Assembly (NCBI GenBank): GCA_965277615.1
Contig: CBDIDG010000005.1
Span: 806,001-870,000 of the forward strand
From: Bog-532 sp965277615
Lineage (GTDB): Bacteria > Actinomycetota > Actinomycetes > Streptosporangiales > Streptosporangiaceae
Length of the DNA: 64,000 bases
Reading direction: 5' to 3'
The translations under genes and the position numbers were made by a program. The notes below the pieces were generated by a model. The model saw only the letters and a list, made by a program, of their open reading frames with translations. It did no database searches and was not told the origin of the DNA. Below are positions 52,429 through 61,010 of this stretch, piece after piece; positions within the stretch are counted from its first letter, which is position 1; each line of letters begins with the position of its first letter.

Positions 52429-53729
52429 GCACCGAAACTCACCAGCCGTCGCCCGAGCTACCCGAGTCGGCCAGCCCCGGCGACGAGGTCGCCCCCGAGG
52501 TGGCTACGGCCGCCCCCGAGGTGCTCGCCAACTCGCTGGGCGAGTACCTGCGGATTCAGCTTCGCCGGATCCGCAGCGGCGAGAGCGGCGCGCTCCCGGT
52601 CGTCATCGGCCTGGTCGCGATCGTGATCTACTTCCAGGCCAGGAACTCGCTGTTCCTGTCGCCGGGAAACCTGGTCAACCTGCTGATCCAGGGCGCGCCC
52701 TACATCATCCTCGGCATGGCGGAAGTGTTCGTCCTGCTGCTGGGCGAGATCGACCTGGCCGTCGGGTTCACCGGCGCCGTGGCCGCGGTCATCACCGCGT
52801 GGACCGTGTTCAGCGTCCCGTGGTGGCTCGCGATCATCCTCGGCCTGGGCACCGGGGCGTTCATCGGCCTGGTCTTCGGCCTGCTGATCACCAGGCTGGG
52901 GTTGCCATCGTTCGTCGTGACCCTGGCCGGCCTGCTGGGGCTGCAGGGCCTGATGATCGTCCTGGTCGCCCGCAGCGGCCACGGCCCCGGCGGTTCCATC
53001 CCGATCAACAACAAGATCATCGGCGACCTGACCGAGGGCAACCTCAGCCCGGTGGCCGGCTGGATCGTGATGATCGTGATCGTAGCGCTGGCTGCGGCCG
53101 TGCTGCTCGTGCGCGACCGGCAGCGCCGGGCAGCCGGCCTCGCCACCCCGCCGATCAGCGTGACCGCGCTGAAGATCGGGGTCATGGCGGTGGCCGGTGT
53201 GGTCGTCGTGCTGATCGGCAACGCCGACCGGGGCACCGCCCTGCAGGCCCTGCGCGGGGTGCCCTGGGTGACGCTGATTGTGCTCGGGGTGCTGGGCATC
53301 TGGACGTTCCTGCTGGGACGGACCCGGTTCGGCCGGTACATCTACGCCATCGGCGGTAACGCCGAGGCGGCGCGCCGGGCCGGCGTCAGCCTCAACCGGA
53401 TCAGGACGGGCGCCTTCGTGCTGACCGGCCTGACCGGGGCGATCGCGGGCATCATCCTGGCCTCCCGGCTGGGGTCGATCTCCACCGACGTCGACGGCGG
53501 CCAGCTGGTGCTGTTCGCCGTGGCGGCGGCGGTCATCGGCGGTACCCACCTGTTCGGCGGGCACGGCAAGATGCTGAACGCCCTCATCGGTGGCCTGGTC
53601 GTGGCGGCGATCGCCAACGGCCTGGCCCTGCTCGGGACGAGCGCGGCGGCGACCTACATCGTCACCTCGCTGGTCCTGCTGGCCGCGGTCAGCGTGGACG
53701 CGCTGTCCCGGCGCGGCAAGACGAGCTGA
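52425..53729 (+). CDS. sugar ABC transporter permease (XylH/RbsC-like)
   Basis: A 434-residue membrane protein with about ten hydrophobic segments. Typical parts: NLVNLLIQGAPYIILGMAEVFVLLLGEIDLAVGFTGAV, FGLLITRLGLPSFVVTLAGLLGLQGLMI, GRTRFGRYIYAIGGNAEAARRAGVSLNRIR and AAVIGGTHLFGGHGKMLNALIGGLVVAAIANGL. The EAARRAGVSLNRI loop is the coupling-helix region that contacts the ATPase. A charged, Pro/Glu-rich N-terminus of about 55 residues precedes the first helix. Translationally coupled to the ATPase gene by a GTGA overlap. A hairpin terminator follows. Confidence 0.92.
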   Translation: MSTETHQPSPELPESASPGDEVAPEVATAAPEVLANSLGEYLRIQLRRIRSGESGALPVVIGLVAIVIYFQARNSLFLSPGNLVNLLIQGAPYIILGMAEVFVLLLGEIDLAVGFTGAVAAVITAWTVFSVPWWLAIILGLGTGAFIGLVFGLLITRLGLPSFVVTLAGLLGLQGLMIVLVARSGHGPGGSIPINNKIIGDLTEGNLSPVAGWIVMIVIVALAAAVLLVRDRQRRAAGLATPPISVTALKIGVMAVAGVVVVLIGNADRGTALQALRGVPWVTLIVLGVLGIWTFLLGRTRFGRYIYAIGGNAEAARRAGVSLNRIRTGAFVLTGLTGAIAGIILASRLGSISTDVDGGQLVLFAVAAAVIGGTHLFGGHGKMLNALIGGLVVAAIANGLALLGTSAAATYIVTSLVLLAAVSVDALSRRGKTS

Positions 53730-53744
53730 CCCAACCGCAGTTCA

Positions 53745-53777
53745 CGAGGAGGTACCCGCGCGGCGGGTGCCTCCTCG
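53745..53777 (+). terminator. intrinsic terminator of the ABC importer operon
   Basis: A 15-bp stem with arms CGAGGAGGTACCCGC and GCGGGTGCCTCCTCG (one G-U type pair), loop GCG, beginning 15 bases after the permease stop. Followed by a short pyrimidine run. Confidence 0.7.
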
Positions 53778-53797
53778 GCTGCTTTCCGGTCATTCCC

Positions 53798-53844
53798 GGC
53801 GCAGGGGTTTCAGGCGCAGGGGTTTCAGGCGCAGAGGGTTTTCA
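53798..53844. repeat. 15-bp tandem repeat, three copies
   Basis: GGCGCAGGGGTTTCA at 53798-53812 and 53813-53827, then a diverged third copy to 53844. Intergenic, just after the importer terminator; no function seen. Confidence 0.75.
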
Positions 53845-53997
53845 TAGGAAAGGGCGTCTTAACCTGCGCGTTTTCAGGCTGCGCTGAGGGAAACCTGAAG
53901 CGGGCCGGCCAGACTTCAGCGGCGGGCCCGTCGTCATGGGCCCGTGCGTCTGCCGCTCGGCGGGCGTCGAACTCGGCCCGAGCGCCTGGAGGCCTGC

Positions 53998-56369
53998 TTG
54001 GCCACGACCGTGGCGGATTCGCCGCTGAGCCCGGCGGGCTATGACGACGGGTCCGGTGCGGCGACGGGCCATCCACGCTGGCAGGTCTGGCGCTCGCCGC
54101 CGGGACAACCACCGTGGGCCCGGCCGGCCCTGCTCGGCATCGCCGCGGTGGCGGCGCTCCTGTTCGCCTGGAACATCGCTGACGCCGGGCTGGCGCCGTT
54201 CTATTCCGTCGCGGTCAAGAGCATGTCGGTGAGCTGGAAGGCGTTCTTCTACGGCGCGCTGGACCCGAAGGCCACGATCACCATCGACAAGCTGGCGGGT
54301 TCGTTCGCGCCCCAGGCCCTGTCGGCCCGGATTTTCGGCTATCACCCCTGGTCGCTGGCCCTGCCTCAGGTCATCGAGGGTGTCATCGCCACGCTGGCCA
54401 TGTACCGGGTCGTGCGCCGGTGGGCGGGACCCGTGCCGGGCCTGCTGGCGGCGGGGATCTTCGCGCTGACGCCGATCGCGGCGTCCATGTTCGGCACAGC
54501 ATGGAAGACGGCCTGCTGACCATGTGCCTGGTGCTGGCGGCCGACGCTTACCAGCGGGCAGTGATGGAGGCGCGCCTGCGCTCGCTGCTGTGGTCCGGGT
54601 TCTGGGTCGGGGTGGGATTCCAGGCCAAGATGCTGCAGGCCTGGATGGTGCTGCCCGCGCTGGCCATCGGTTACCTGGTCGCCGCGCCGGCCCCGGTCCG
54701 CCGCCGTCTGGGCCAGCTCGGGGTGGCCACCGTGGTCATGCTGGCGGTGTCGCTGTCATGGATCGCGCTGTACACGTTCACCCCGGCCAAGGACCGCCCG
54801 TACGTGGACGGCTCCACCAACAACAGCGCCGTCTCCATGGTCTTCGGCTACAACGGCCTGGAGCGCTTCGGTATCAGCGTCCCCGGTTCCGTCACCAGCG
54901 GCCCGGGCGTGTCCGGTGGAGCCGCCGGCGCGCGCCGGACCCCCGCGGGCGGCACCGGCGAAGCCTTGGGCGGCACTGGCACTGCCCCGGGCGGCAGCGG
55001 CACCGCGCCCGGGGGCGCCCCGGGAGCCGGCCTCGGGACAGGGACGGGTACCGGGACCGGCGGCACGGGCGCTCCGGGCGGCATAAGTGGTACCGGTGGC
55101 GCTGCTGGCGGGGCTGGCGGGTTCGCCGCTCCCGGTGGCCAGGCCACCGGGTCAGCCAGTTTCGGGCAGGGCTGGACCAAGCTGCTGGGCAGCGAGTTCG
55201 GGCCGCAGGTTGGCTGGCTCTACCCGCTAGCCGTGCTGGCGCTGATCTCCGGGCTGCTGTGGACCCGGCGGGCCCGGCGCACCGACCAGGTCCGGGCCGG
55301 GTTCGTGATGTGGGGCGTCTGGCTGCTCACGTTCGGGCTGATCTTCAGCAAGATGAGCAGCATCCCGCACACCGCCTACGTGGCCTCCCTGGCCCCGCCG
55401 GTGGCCGCGCTGTCCGCGGCCGGCATCGTGATGTTCTGGCGTTACTTCCGGTCGGGCGACGCGCGAGGCTGGGTGCTGCCGGTCGCGGTGGCGGCCGAAG
55501 CGGCCTGGGCGCTGTTCCTGTGGCGCGACTACGGGACCTTCCTGCCCTGGCTGCGGATCGTGATCGTGGTGGCCGCGGTGATCGGGATCGGGCTCATGGT
55601 CGCGGTCCGGCTGACCCGGCGGGCCACGGCCCGGCTGATGACCATCGGGCTCACGGCCGGAGTGGGCGCGATGCTGATCGCGCCGGCCGCCTGGGCCGGC
55701 TCGGTGCTGGACGCCAAGTACGCGGGCAGCTCGTTCAACGCCACCGCGGGACCGGCCAGCGCTGCGGGCGGCTTCGGCGGGGGCGGCGGCCCGGCGGCGG
55801 GCAACGCCTCGGCCGAGGACGCTTTCCGTGACTTCGCCGACCGCTTCGGGGATCGGACCGCGACCGGGACGAGGACCGGCCCGGGCGGGACCAGGACGGG
55901 CCGGGCCGGTGCCGGGGCGTTCGGCGGCGGCGCGGGCGGCGCGGGCGGTATCCAGGGCAGCGCCACCACCACGCTGACCACTAGCGAGAAGGCGATCTAC
56001 GACTACGTCAGCGCGCACCGCGACGGCGCGTCCTACCTGTTCGCGGTGTCGTCCTGGGAGACAGCGTCGCCCTACATCGAGGCCACCGGGCAAGAGGTCA
56101 TGCCGATGGGCGGCTTCAGCGGCTCGGTCCCCGAGCCGACGCTGGCCCACGTCGAGCAGCTGGTCAAGTCCGGCCAGCTGAGGTTCTTCCTGCTCGACGG
56201 TACCGGCACCGGCGGTGGCTTCGGCGGCAGCCGGTCCGGCTCGACCGTCTCGTCCATTGAGTCCTGGGTGGAGAACACCTGCAGCACGGTCCCGGCCAGC
56301 GACTACAGCGACGCCAGCACCACCACGGGCACCGGCGGCACCCTCTACGCCTGCTCCGCCAGCTCCTGA
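53998..56369 (+). pseudogene. GT39/ArnT-like membrane glycosyltransferase broken by a one-base deletion
   Basis: Two frames together make one polytopic glycosyltransferase of the dolichyl/polyprenyl-phosphate-sugar type. The first frame runs to a TGA at 54517 and contains WKAFFYGALDPKATITIDKLAGSF and FALTPIAASMFG. The second frame resumes with HSMEDGLLTMCLVLAADAYQRAV and continues to the end. At 54493-54497 the sequence GGCAC in place of an expected GGCCAC explains the shift, so one C seems missing. A Gly/Thr/Pro-rich insert (about 54920-55160) and a second Gly-rich part (about 55770-55960) lie in extracytoplasmic loops. Start TTG 53998 has GGAGG upstream; GTG 53944 is possible. It could be a real pseudogene or a sequencing error. 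Confidence 0.8.
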
Positions 56370-56378
56370 CCGAGGGGG

Positions 56379-56426
56379 GCGATGGTAACTTAGCTCACCC
56401 TCTTAGGGGGGCGAAGTTACCATCGC
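56379..56426 (+). terminator. long hairpin after the GT39-like gene
   Basis: Perfect 13-bp arms GCGATGGTAACTT (56379-56391) and AAGTTACCATCGC (56414-56426) enclose an inner CCCT/AGGG stem. Begins ten bases after the stop. Lacks a clear U tract, so it could also be a protein-binding palindrome. The rest of the gap up to 56673 holds no gene that I can see. Confidence 0.45.
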
Positions 56427-56673
56427 ATCCCTGGGGACCGGGGACGACGCCGTCGCACGGGCGGACCAGACTCAGCGGGGTGGCGAGCGGCTACTGCCAT
56501 TACGGGAGGATGCCGACGGGGCAATTACGACGCCATGTAGGCTTCACTGTGGCTGACGGGTCAGATGCTCGCCCCGCCCTCCGCGCCGTGCGCGCGCGCG
56601 GGCCCCATAGTTACGCTGCGGCGCAGCCGTGCCGCGCTGTTCACCCTGCCAGCCGGAAGGTGGTCGGTTTTCG

Positions 56674-57636
56674 TTGAGTGCCCTCGACACCCGGCGAAGC
56701 TCGCTCGTCGCGGGCCGCGAGAGCAGTGCGCCCGAATCCGGGGGGCCCGCAGCCGAGACGCCGACGCCCCGTCAGGTCGTTCAGGCCTACGTGTCGCTGT
56801 GCAAGCCGCGGATCATCGAGCTGCTGCTGATCACCGCCGTGCCGGTGCTGTTCCTGGCCGACCGCGGACTGCCGTCGCTGCTGGACGCGGCCGTGGTGGT
56901 GCTGGGCGGAGCGCTCGCGGCCGGTAGCGCCAACGCCCTGAACTGCTATATCGACCGGGACATCGACCAGGTCATGCACCGGACCCGGAGTCGGCCGCTG
57001 GCCCAGCACACGGTCTCGCCCCGGGCGGCGCTGATCTTCGGCACCGTGCTCGGCGTGGTCTCGGTCGGCCTGTTCGCCGCCCTGGCCAACCTGCTGGCGG
57101 CCGGGCTGACCCTCGGCGCGATCCTGTACTACGTCGTCGTCTACACCATGCTGCTCAAGCGGCGTACGTCGCAGAGCACGCTGTGGGGCGGAATCTGCGG
57201 TGCGGCCCCGGTGCTCATCGCCTGGGCCACCGTACGGGGATCGGTCTCCTGGTCCGCGTTCCTGCTGTTCCTGGTGGTGTTCTTCTGGCAGCCCACGCAC
57301 TTCTGGGCCCTGGCGGTCAAGTTCAAGGACGACTACCGCAGCGTGGACATCCCCATGCTCCCGGTCGTCGCCCCGCTGCGCCGGGTGCTGTCGGAGAGCC
57401 TGGTCGACAGCTGGCTGATGGTGGCGGCCTCGATCGTGGTGTGGCCGCTGGCCACCGGGCCGGTGTACGGGGTGAGCGCGGTCGTGCTCGGGGCCCTGTT
57501 CCTGGCCGAGGTACACCGGATGCACCTGCGCGCCGTCCGGGGCAGTGAGGTGCAGACCATGCGGCTGTTCCACGAGTCGAACATCTATCTGACGCTCCTG
57601 TTCGCCGCGCTCGCGGTCGATGCGCTGATCCACTGA
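56674..57636 (+). CDS. ctaB: protoheme IX farnesyltransferase (heme O synthase)
   Basis: Transfers a farnesyl group to heme B to make heme O for terminal oxidases. A 320-residue UbiA-superfamily membrane protein with about nine helices. The two Asp-rich motifs are NALNCYIDRDIDQVMHRTRSRPL and KFKDDYRSVDIPMLPVV. CKPRIIELLLITAVPVLFL starts the first helix. A TTG at 56674 gives the best N-terminus (SALDTRRSSLVAGRESS); a GTG at 56629 is an alternative. In actinomycetes ctaB usually lies near transketolase, which is not seen here. Confidence 0.93.
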   Translation: MSALDTRRSSLVAGRESSAPESGGPAAETPTPRQVVQAYVSLCKPRIIELLLITAVPVLFLADRGLPSLLDAAVVVLGGALAAGSANALNCYIDRDIDQVMHRTRSRPLAQHTVSPRAALIFGTVLGVVSVGLFAALANLLAAGLTLGAILYYVVVYTMLLKRRTSQSTLWGGICGAAPVLIAWATVRGSVSWSAFLLFLVVFFWQPTHFWALAVKFKDDYRSVDIPMLPVVAPLRRVLSESLVDSWLMVAASIVVWPLATGPVYGVSAVVLGALFLAEVHRMHLRAVRGSEVQTMRLFHESNIYLTLLFAALAVDALIH

Positions 57637-57714
57637 GCGTGACCCAAGGCGTGCCGCCAGATTCGTGATCGCCATGCTCTGGCGTGTATTGTCCGGTGCT
57701 ATGCCTGGTTCGCC

Positions 57715-58278
57715 ATGGCCGCCCTGCCTGCGGTGCTGGCCGTCGTGCTAGCCCGGTTCGCGGCTTTCCGTAACGGGCTGTACACAAGGATGGAAGAGAT
57801 CAGCTTCCGTACGTCGATGACCGTCCTGGGCGGCGTAATCGCGGTCGCCGCGGTGATCGCCGGGGTCAGTGTGCTGATGAGCCAGACACCAGCCCCGGCC
57901 CGGCCGGTAGCGGCCAGCCCGGTCTCGCCGACACGCTCCGCCGGGCCCACGTCGGCCCCGCCCACCCCGGCCGCCAGCCCGTCCCGGACCGCCCCCACGG
58001 CGTCCGCTCCGGCCCGGACCCGCGCTCCGGCGGCACCGGTGCACGAGACGACCTATCCGGCCGCGGACGAGGACTCCACGCCCTCCCGGTACGTCCCGGC
58101 GGCGACATCCGGCCGCCGGGCCTTCGGGCGGCACATCAACTCGGCCGCGGTGGCGGCGTGGGCGGCCTGGTGGCGGAGCCGGCTCGGCGGCCCCGGCCGC
58201 CCCGGCGGCGGGGTGCACGCTGGCTTCGGCCGGTCCGGGTTTGGTGGCTTCGGCGGGCACGGAGGGGGCCACCGCTGA
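57715..58278 (+). CDS. hypothetical proline/alanine-rich membrane-anchored protein
   Basis: A protein of up to 187 residues. Residues about 34-56 form a hydrophobic helix (TVLGGVIAVAAVIAGVSVLM), followed by a Pro/Ala/Ser/Thr-rich stretch (SQTPAPARPVAASPVSPTRSAGPTSAPP) and a Gly/His-rich end (GFGGFGGHGGGHR). The true start may be the ATG at 57790 (MEEISFRTSMTV), which puts the helix at the N-terminus as a signal anchor. I do not recognise a family. It ends 23 bases before the gluconokinase start. Confidence 0.55.
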   Translation: MAALPAVLAVVLARFAAFRNGLYTRMEEISFRTSMTVLGGVIAVAAVIAGVSVLMSQTPAPARPVAASPVSPTRSAGPTSAPPTPAASPSRTAPTASAPARTRAPAAPVHETTYPAADEDSTPSRYVPAATSGRRAFGRHINSAAVAAWAAWWRSRLGGPGRPGGGVHAGFGRSGFGGFGGHGGGHR

Positions 58279-58301
58279 CCGCGGCGGTAGAGTCCGGCAA
58301 T

Positions 58302-58832
58302 GTGATCGTCATCATCGCCGGGCCGTCCGGCAGCGGCAAGACCACGATCGGCACGGGGCTGGCCACCAGGCTGGGCTGGACGTTCGCGGACGCCGACACG
58401 TTCCATTCCGCCGCGGCGATCGCCAAGATGCACCGGGGCGTGCCGCTCACCGACGCCGATCGCGTCCCGTGGCTGCGTGCCATCCGAGCCTGGATGGACG
58501 AGCGGATCGCGGCCCGTGACCCGGCCGTCGTCACCTGCTCCGCGCTGCGCCGCGAATACCGCGACGAATTGCTGGTCGGCCGGCCTAAGGCCCGGATGGT
58601 CTACCTGCTCGAGAACCGGGACATGGTCGCCCGGCACTTGGCCGAGCGGCAGGGGCATTTCTTCCCGCCGGACCTGCTGGACAGCCAGCTGGCCGCCCAG
58701 GAGGTCCCGCACGGGGAGCCACAGGTCCTGGTGGTGACCCCGGAAGGGTCGCCGGCGGACACGGTGGCCGCGGTCGTCGCCCGGCTGTGGCCGGCCGGGC
58801 CACCGGCGGCGGCCGCGGCCGGTCCGGCCTGA
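58302..58832 (+). CDS. gluconokinase
   Basis: Phosphorylates gluconate to 6-phosphogluconate with ATP. A 176-residue P-loop kinase of the GntK type: VIVIIAGPSGSGKTTIGTGLATRLGWTFADADTFHS, then KMHRGVPLTDADRVPWL, VVTCSALRREYRDELL and the lid region ERQGHFFPPDLLDSQLA. Length matches the family. The GTG at 58302 is the first codon of the conserved core. Together with the sugar dehydrogenase and dehydratase genes upstream it hints at oxidative hexose or gluconate use in this organism, although the genes are not in one operon. Confidence 0.92.
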   Translation: MIVIIAGPSGSGKTTIGTGLATRLGWTFADADTFHSAAAIAKMHRGVPLTDADRVPWLRAIRAWMDERIAARDPAVVTCSALRREYRDELLVGRPKARMVYLLENRDMVARHLAERQGHFFPPDLLDSQLAAQEVPHGEPQVLVVTPEGSPADTVAAVVARLWPAGPPAAAAAGPA

Positions 58833-58845
58833 TTCAGGACCGGCC
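58817..58845. terminator. bidirectional hairpin between convergent genes
   Basis: GGCCGGTCC (58817-58825) and GGACCGGCC (58837-58845), perfect 9-bp arms, loop of 11 bases that contains the gluconokinase stop codon. Positioned between gluconokinase and the convergent oxidoreductase gene. Confidence 0.5.
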
Positions 58846-58861
58846 CTCCACCAGCGGCGCG

Positions 58862-59266
58862 TCAGGACTGACGTTCGAGCACCACGACCGGGATCTCGCG
58901 GCCGGTCTTCTTCTGGTAGTCGTTGTAGGCGGGCCAGGCTTTGGCCATCACCTCCCACATGGCCGGCTTCTCGCCGGCGTTCGCCGTCCGCGCGCGGGCC
59001 GTGAACTTGTCCCCCTTGACCTGGACCTGAACCTCCGGGTTGGCCTCCAGGTTGAGGTACCAGGCCGGCGGCTCGTCGGCGCCGCCCTTGGACGCCACGA
59101 TCAGGTAGTCGTCGCCATACTTCTGGTAGATCAGGGCGCTCTTGCGCTGCTGCCCGGATTTGCGCCCGGTCGTGGCGAGGATGAGCGTGGTTGTCCCCTG
59201 CCACTCGTGGCCTTCCGCGCCGTCGGTCTCTTCGTAGCGCTTGATGTGCTCGTCTCCGTACAGCAT
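58862..59266 (-). CDS. deazaflavin (F420)-dependent nitroreductase family protein
   Basis: A 134-residue split-barrel protein of the Ddn-like family that uses F420 in actinomycetes. Core: TTTLILATTGRKSGQQRKSALIYQKYGDDYLIVASKGGADEPPAWYLNLEANPEVQVQVKGDKFTARART-type, here with TGRKSGQQRK for cofactor phosphate binding and PPAWYLNLEANP, both diagnostic. It ends VMAKAWPAYNDYQKKTGREIPVVVLER. The substrate is unknown. Monocistronic, divergent from the Smr-like gene with about 100 bases between starts. Confidence 0.9.
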   Translation of the reverse strand: MLYGDEHIKRYEETDGAEGHEWQGTTTLILATTGRKSGQQRKSALIYQKYGDDYLIVASKGGADEPPAWYLNLEANPEVQVQVKGDKFTARARTANAGEKPAMWEVMAKAWPAYNDYQKKTGREIPVVVLERQS

Positions 59267-59369
59267 TCGTTACCTCTCCACTGCCGATTGTCGTACCGTC
59301 GGATTATCTCGCGCGCCACCTTCGGGCCTGGTGCCGGCCAATCAAATAGCACAGCCAGACGGGACGCGC

Positions 59370-59624
59370 ATGAAGCTGAAGCTGGACCTGCACGACATCT
59401 ATAACCGGGGCGCCGACATCGACCGGGCGCTGCGGGACATCATGGCCGAGGCCGAGGCGAAGAAGGCCCCGCTGGTGGAGATCATCCCGGGCAAGGGCTC
59501 CGGCCAGCTGAAGAAGCACGTGATCCGGTTTCTGGAGCAGAAGGAGATCAAGGCCAAGTACCACCGGGTGGAAAAAGACTCCAAGAACTTCGGCCGTTTG
59601 TTCATCCACTTCAAGTGGAAATAA
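59370..59624 (+). CDS. small Smr-domain-like protein
   Basis: An 84-residue protein, MKLKLDLHDIYNRGADIDRAL, with LVEIIPGKGSGQLKKHVIRFLEQKEI and YHRVEKDSKNFGRLFIHFK. The LDLH start and the PGKGSGxLK motif match the Smr (small MutS-related) domain, a nucleic-acid-binding or nicking fold found at MutS2 C-termini and in stand-alone proteins. The conserved H of the LDxH motif is present. Role here is unknown; a link to ribosome rescue or DNA processing would be speculative. Confidence 0.8.
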   Translation: MKLKLDLHDIYNRGADIDRALRDIMAEAEAKKAPLVEIIPGKGSGQLKKHVIRFLEQKEIKAKYHRVEKDSKNFGRLFIHFKWK

Positions 59625-59743
59625 CGAACAAAAGTTCATATATTGGACGGGAAGGGTGCCGGGTACTTCCGCTGAGCTGGCGGACGTGTCATAATCCCCT
59701 TCCCCGCTGATTGCGCGCTCGCGTGATCAGACGGGCCTAAGTT

Positions 59744-59796
59744 CCCGCGCGGTCTGGACACTGGCGACTTAGGGGGCGGCTTCCGGACCGCGCGGG
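59744..59796. terminator. large hairpin between the Smr-like and aldo/keto reductase genes
   Basis: Arms CCCGCGCGGTCTGGA and TCCGGACCGCGCGGG (15 bp with one wobble) around a 23-base loop. It lies between convergent genes. No gene is seen in the 252-base gap 59625-59876. Confidence 0.5.
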
Positions 59797-59876
59797 CCCC
59801 CCAGGCCCATGAGGGTTCCTGGGGGTGCCCGCCGCATCGCCGGCCGGCCCGCTCGCCGGTCAGCCGGCCCGCTCGC

Positions 59877-60908
59877 TTAGGCGTCGCCCGCTATCTTGCG
59901 GTCGCGCTGGTCGACGCCGAGCTCGCCGTACGGATAGTCCACCGGCTGCGGGTCACTGGCCTCATTCAGCGTCGCCAGCTCGGTCTCGGTCAGGTGCAGC
60001 CCGGCCGCCCGCAGGTTGGCCTCCAGCTGCTCGGTGGTGCGGGCGCCGAGGATCGTCGAGCTGACCCAGGGCTGATCGGTGACCCAGGCCAGCGCCACCT
60101 CGGCCATGGACACGCCCCGGTCTTCGGCCACCTTCTGCACCGCGTCGATGACCCGCCAGGTGCGGTCGTTGTTCTTCCGGTCGTAAGCCTCCATGCCCCG
60201 GTTCGGGTCGTCACCCAGCCTGGTCGCCCCCGTCGGCCGCTGATCACGCTGGTACTTGCCGGACAGCCAGCCGCCGCCCAGCGGGCTCCACGGCAGCAGC
60301 CCGAGCCCGGCGTCGGTCGCGGCGGGCACGATCTCCCACTCGATCTCGCGGGCCAGCAGGCTGTACTGCGGCTGCAGGGTGATCGGGCCGGCCGCGTTTA
60401 GCTCCCGGGCCACGTACACCACCTTGGTCAGCTGCCAGCCGGTGAAGTTGGACAGCCCCCAGTAACGGATCTTGCCCGCCCGGACGAAACCGTCCAGCGT
60501 GGTCACGGTCTCCTCCAGCGGCGTCAGTGGGTCCCAGGCGTGCACCTGGTACAGATCCACCGAGTCGCGGCCCAGGCGGCGCAGGGAGGCGTCCAGCGCG
60601 CGGGTCAGGTGGCGGGCGGACAGGCCGGCCCCGTTCGGGAACTTGTCCAGCGCGAACCGGCCCTTGGTCGCCAGCACCACCGGCTCGGTCACGTCGGCGG
60701 GCCGGCTGGCGAACCAGCGGCCGATGATCTCCTCCGACCGGCCGTGCCCGTACACGTCGGCGGTGTCCACGAACGTGCCGCCCGCGGCCACGAACCGGTC
60801 GAGCTGCTGATGCGCGCCCGCGACGTCGGTCTCCACCCCGAACGTCATCGTGCCGAGGCACAGGTTCGATACGGCACACCCACTACGTCCCAGTCTTCGA
60901 TAGTCCAT
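59877..60908 (-). CDS. aldo/keto reductase
   Basis: A 343-residue NADPH-dependent TIM-barrel oxidoreductase. Family features: MDYRRLGRSGCAVSNLCLGTMTFG, then FVDTADVYGHGRSEEIIGRWF with catalytic Asp and Tyr, a Lys in VVLATKGRF, the His in VDLYQVHAWDPLTPLEETV, and SPLGGGWLSGKY. Most similar to actinobacterial YajO/Tas-type reductases of unknown substrate. It is divergent from a TetR regulator 103 bases away, with a CTAAC-GTT-GTTAG palindrome between them. Confidence 0.92.
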   Translation of the reverse strand: MDYRRLGRSGCAVSNLCLGTMTFGVETDVAGAHQQLDRFVAAGGTFVDTADVYGHGRSEEIIGRWFASRPADVTEPVVLATKGRFALDKFPNGAGLSARHLTRALDASLRRLGRDSVDLYQVHAWDPLTPLEETVTTLDGFVRAGKIRYWGLSNFTGWQLTKVVYVARELNAAGPITLQPQYSLLAREIEWEIVPAATDAGLGLLPWSPLGGGWLSGKYQRDQRPTGATRLGDDPNRGMEAYDRKNNDRTWRVIDAVQKVAEDRGVSMAEVALAWVTDQPWVSSTILGARTTEQLEANLRAAGLHLTETELATLNEASDPQPVDYPYGELGVDQRDRKIAGDA

Positions 60909-60977
60909 GGGGCCAGCTTAAGAAATCGGTTGCCCTCAGCGCATCACCGGCCGGCCAGACCATCGTGACGGTCTTGT

Positions 60978-60990
60978 CTAACGTTGTTAG
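60978..60990. promoter_or_regulatory. candidate TetR operator
   Basis: Palindrome CTAAC - GTT - GTTAG between the divergent aldo/keto reductase and TetR genes, 20 bases before the TetR ATG. Regulation by that TetR is inferred. Confidence 0.5.
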
Positions 60991-61010
60991 GGAAGCCATA
61001 GACTGCGGCC

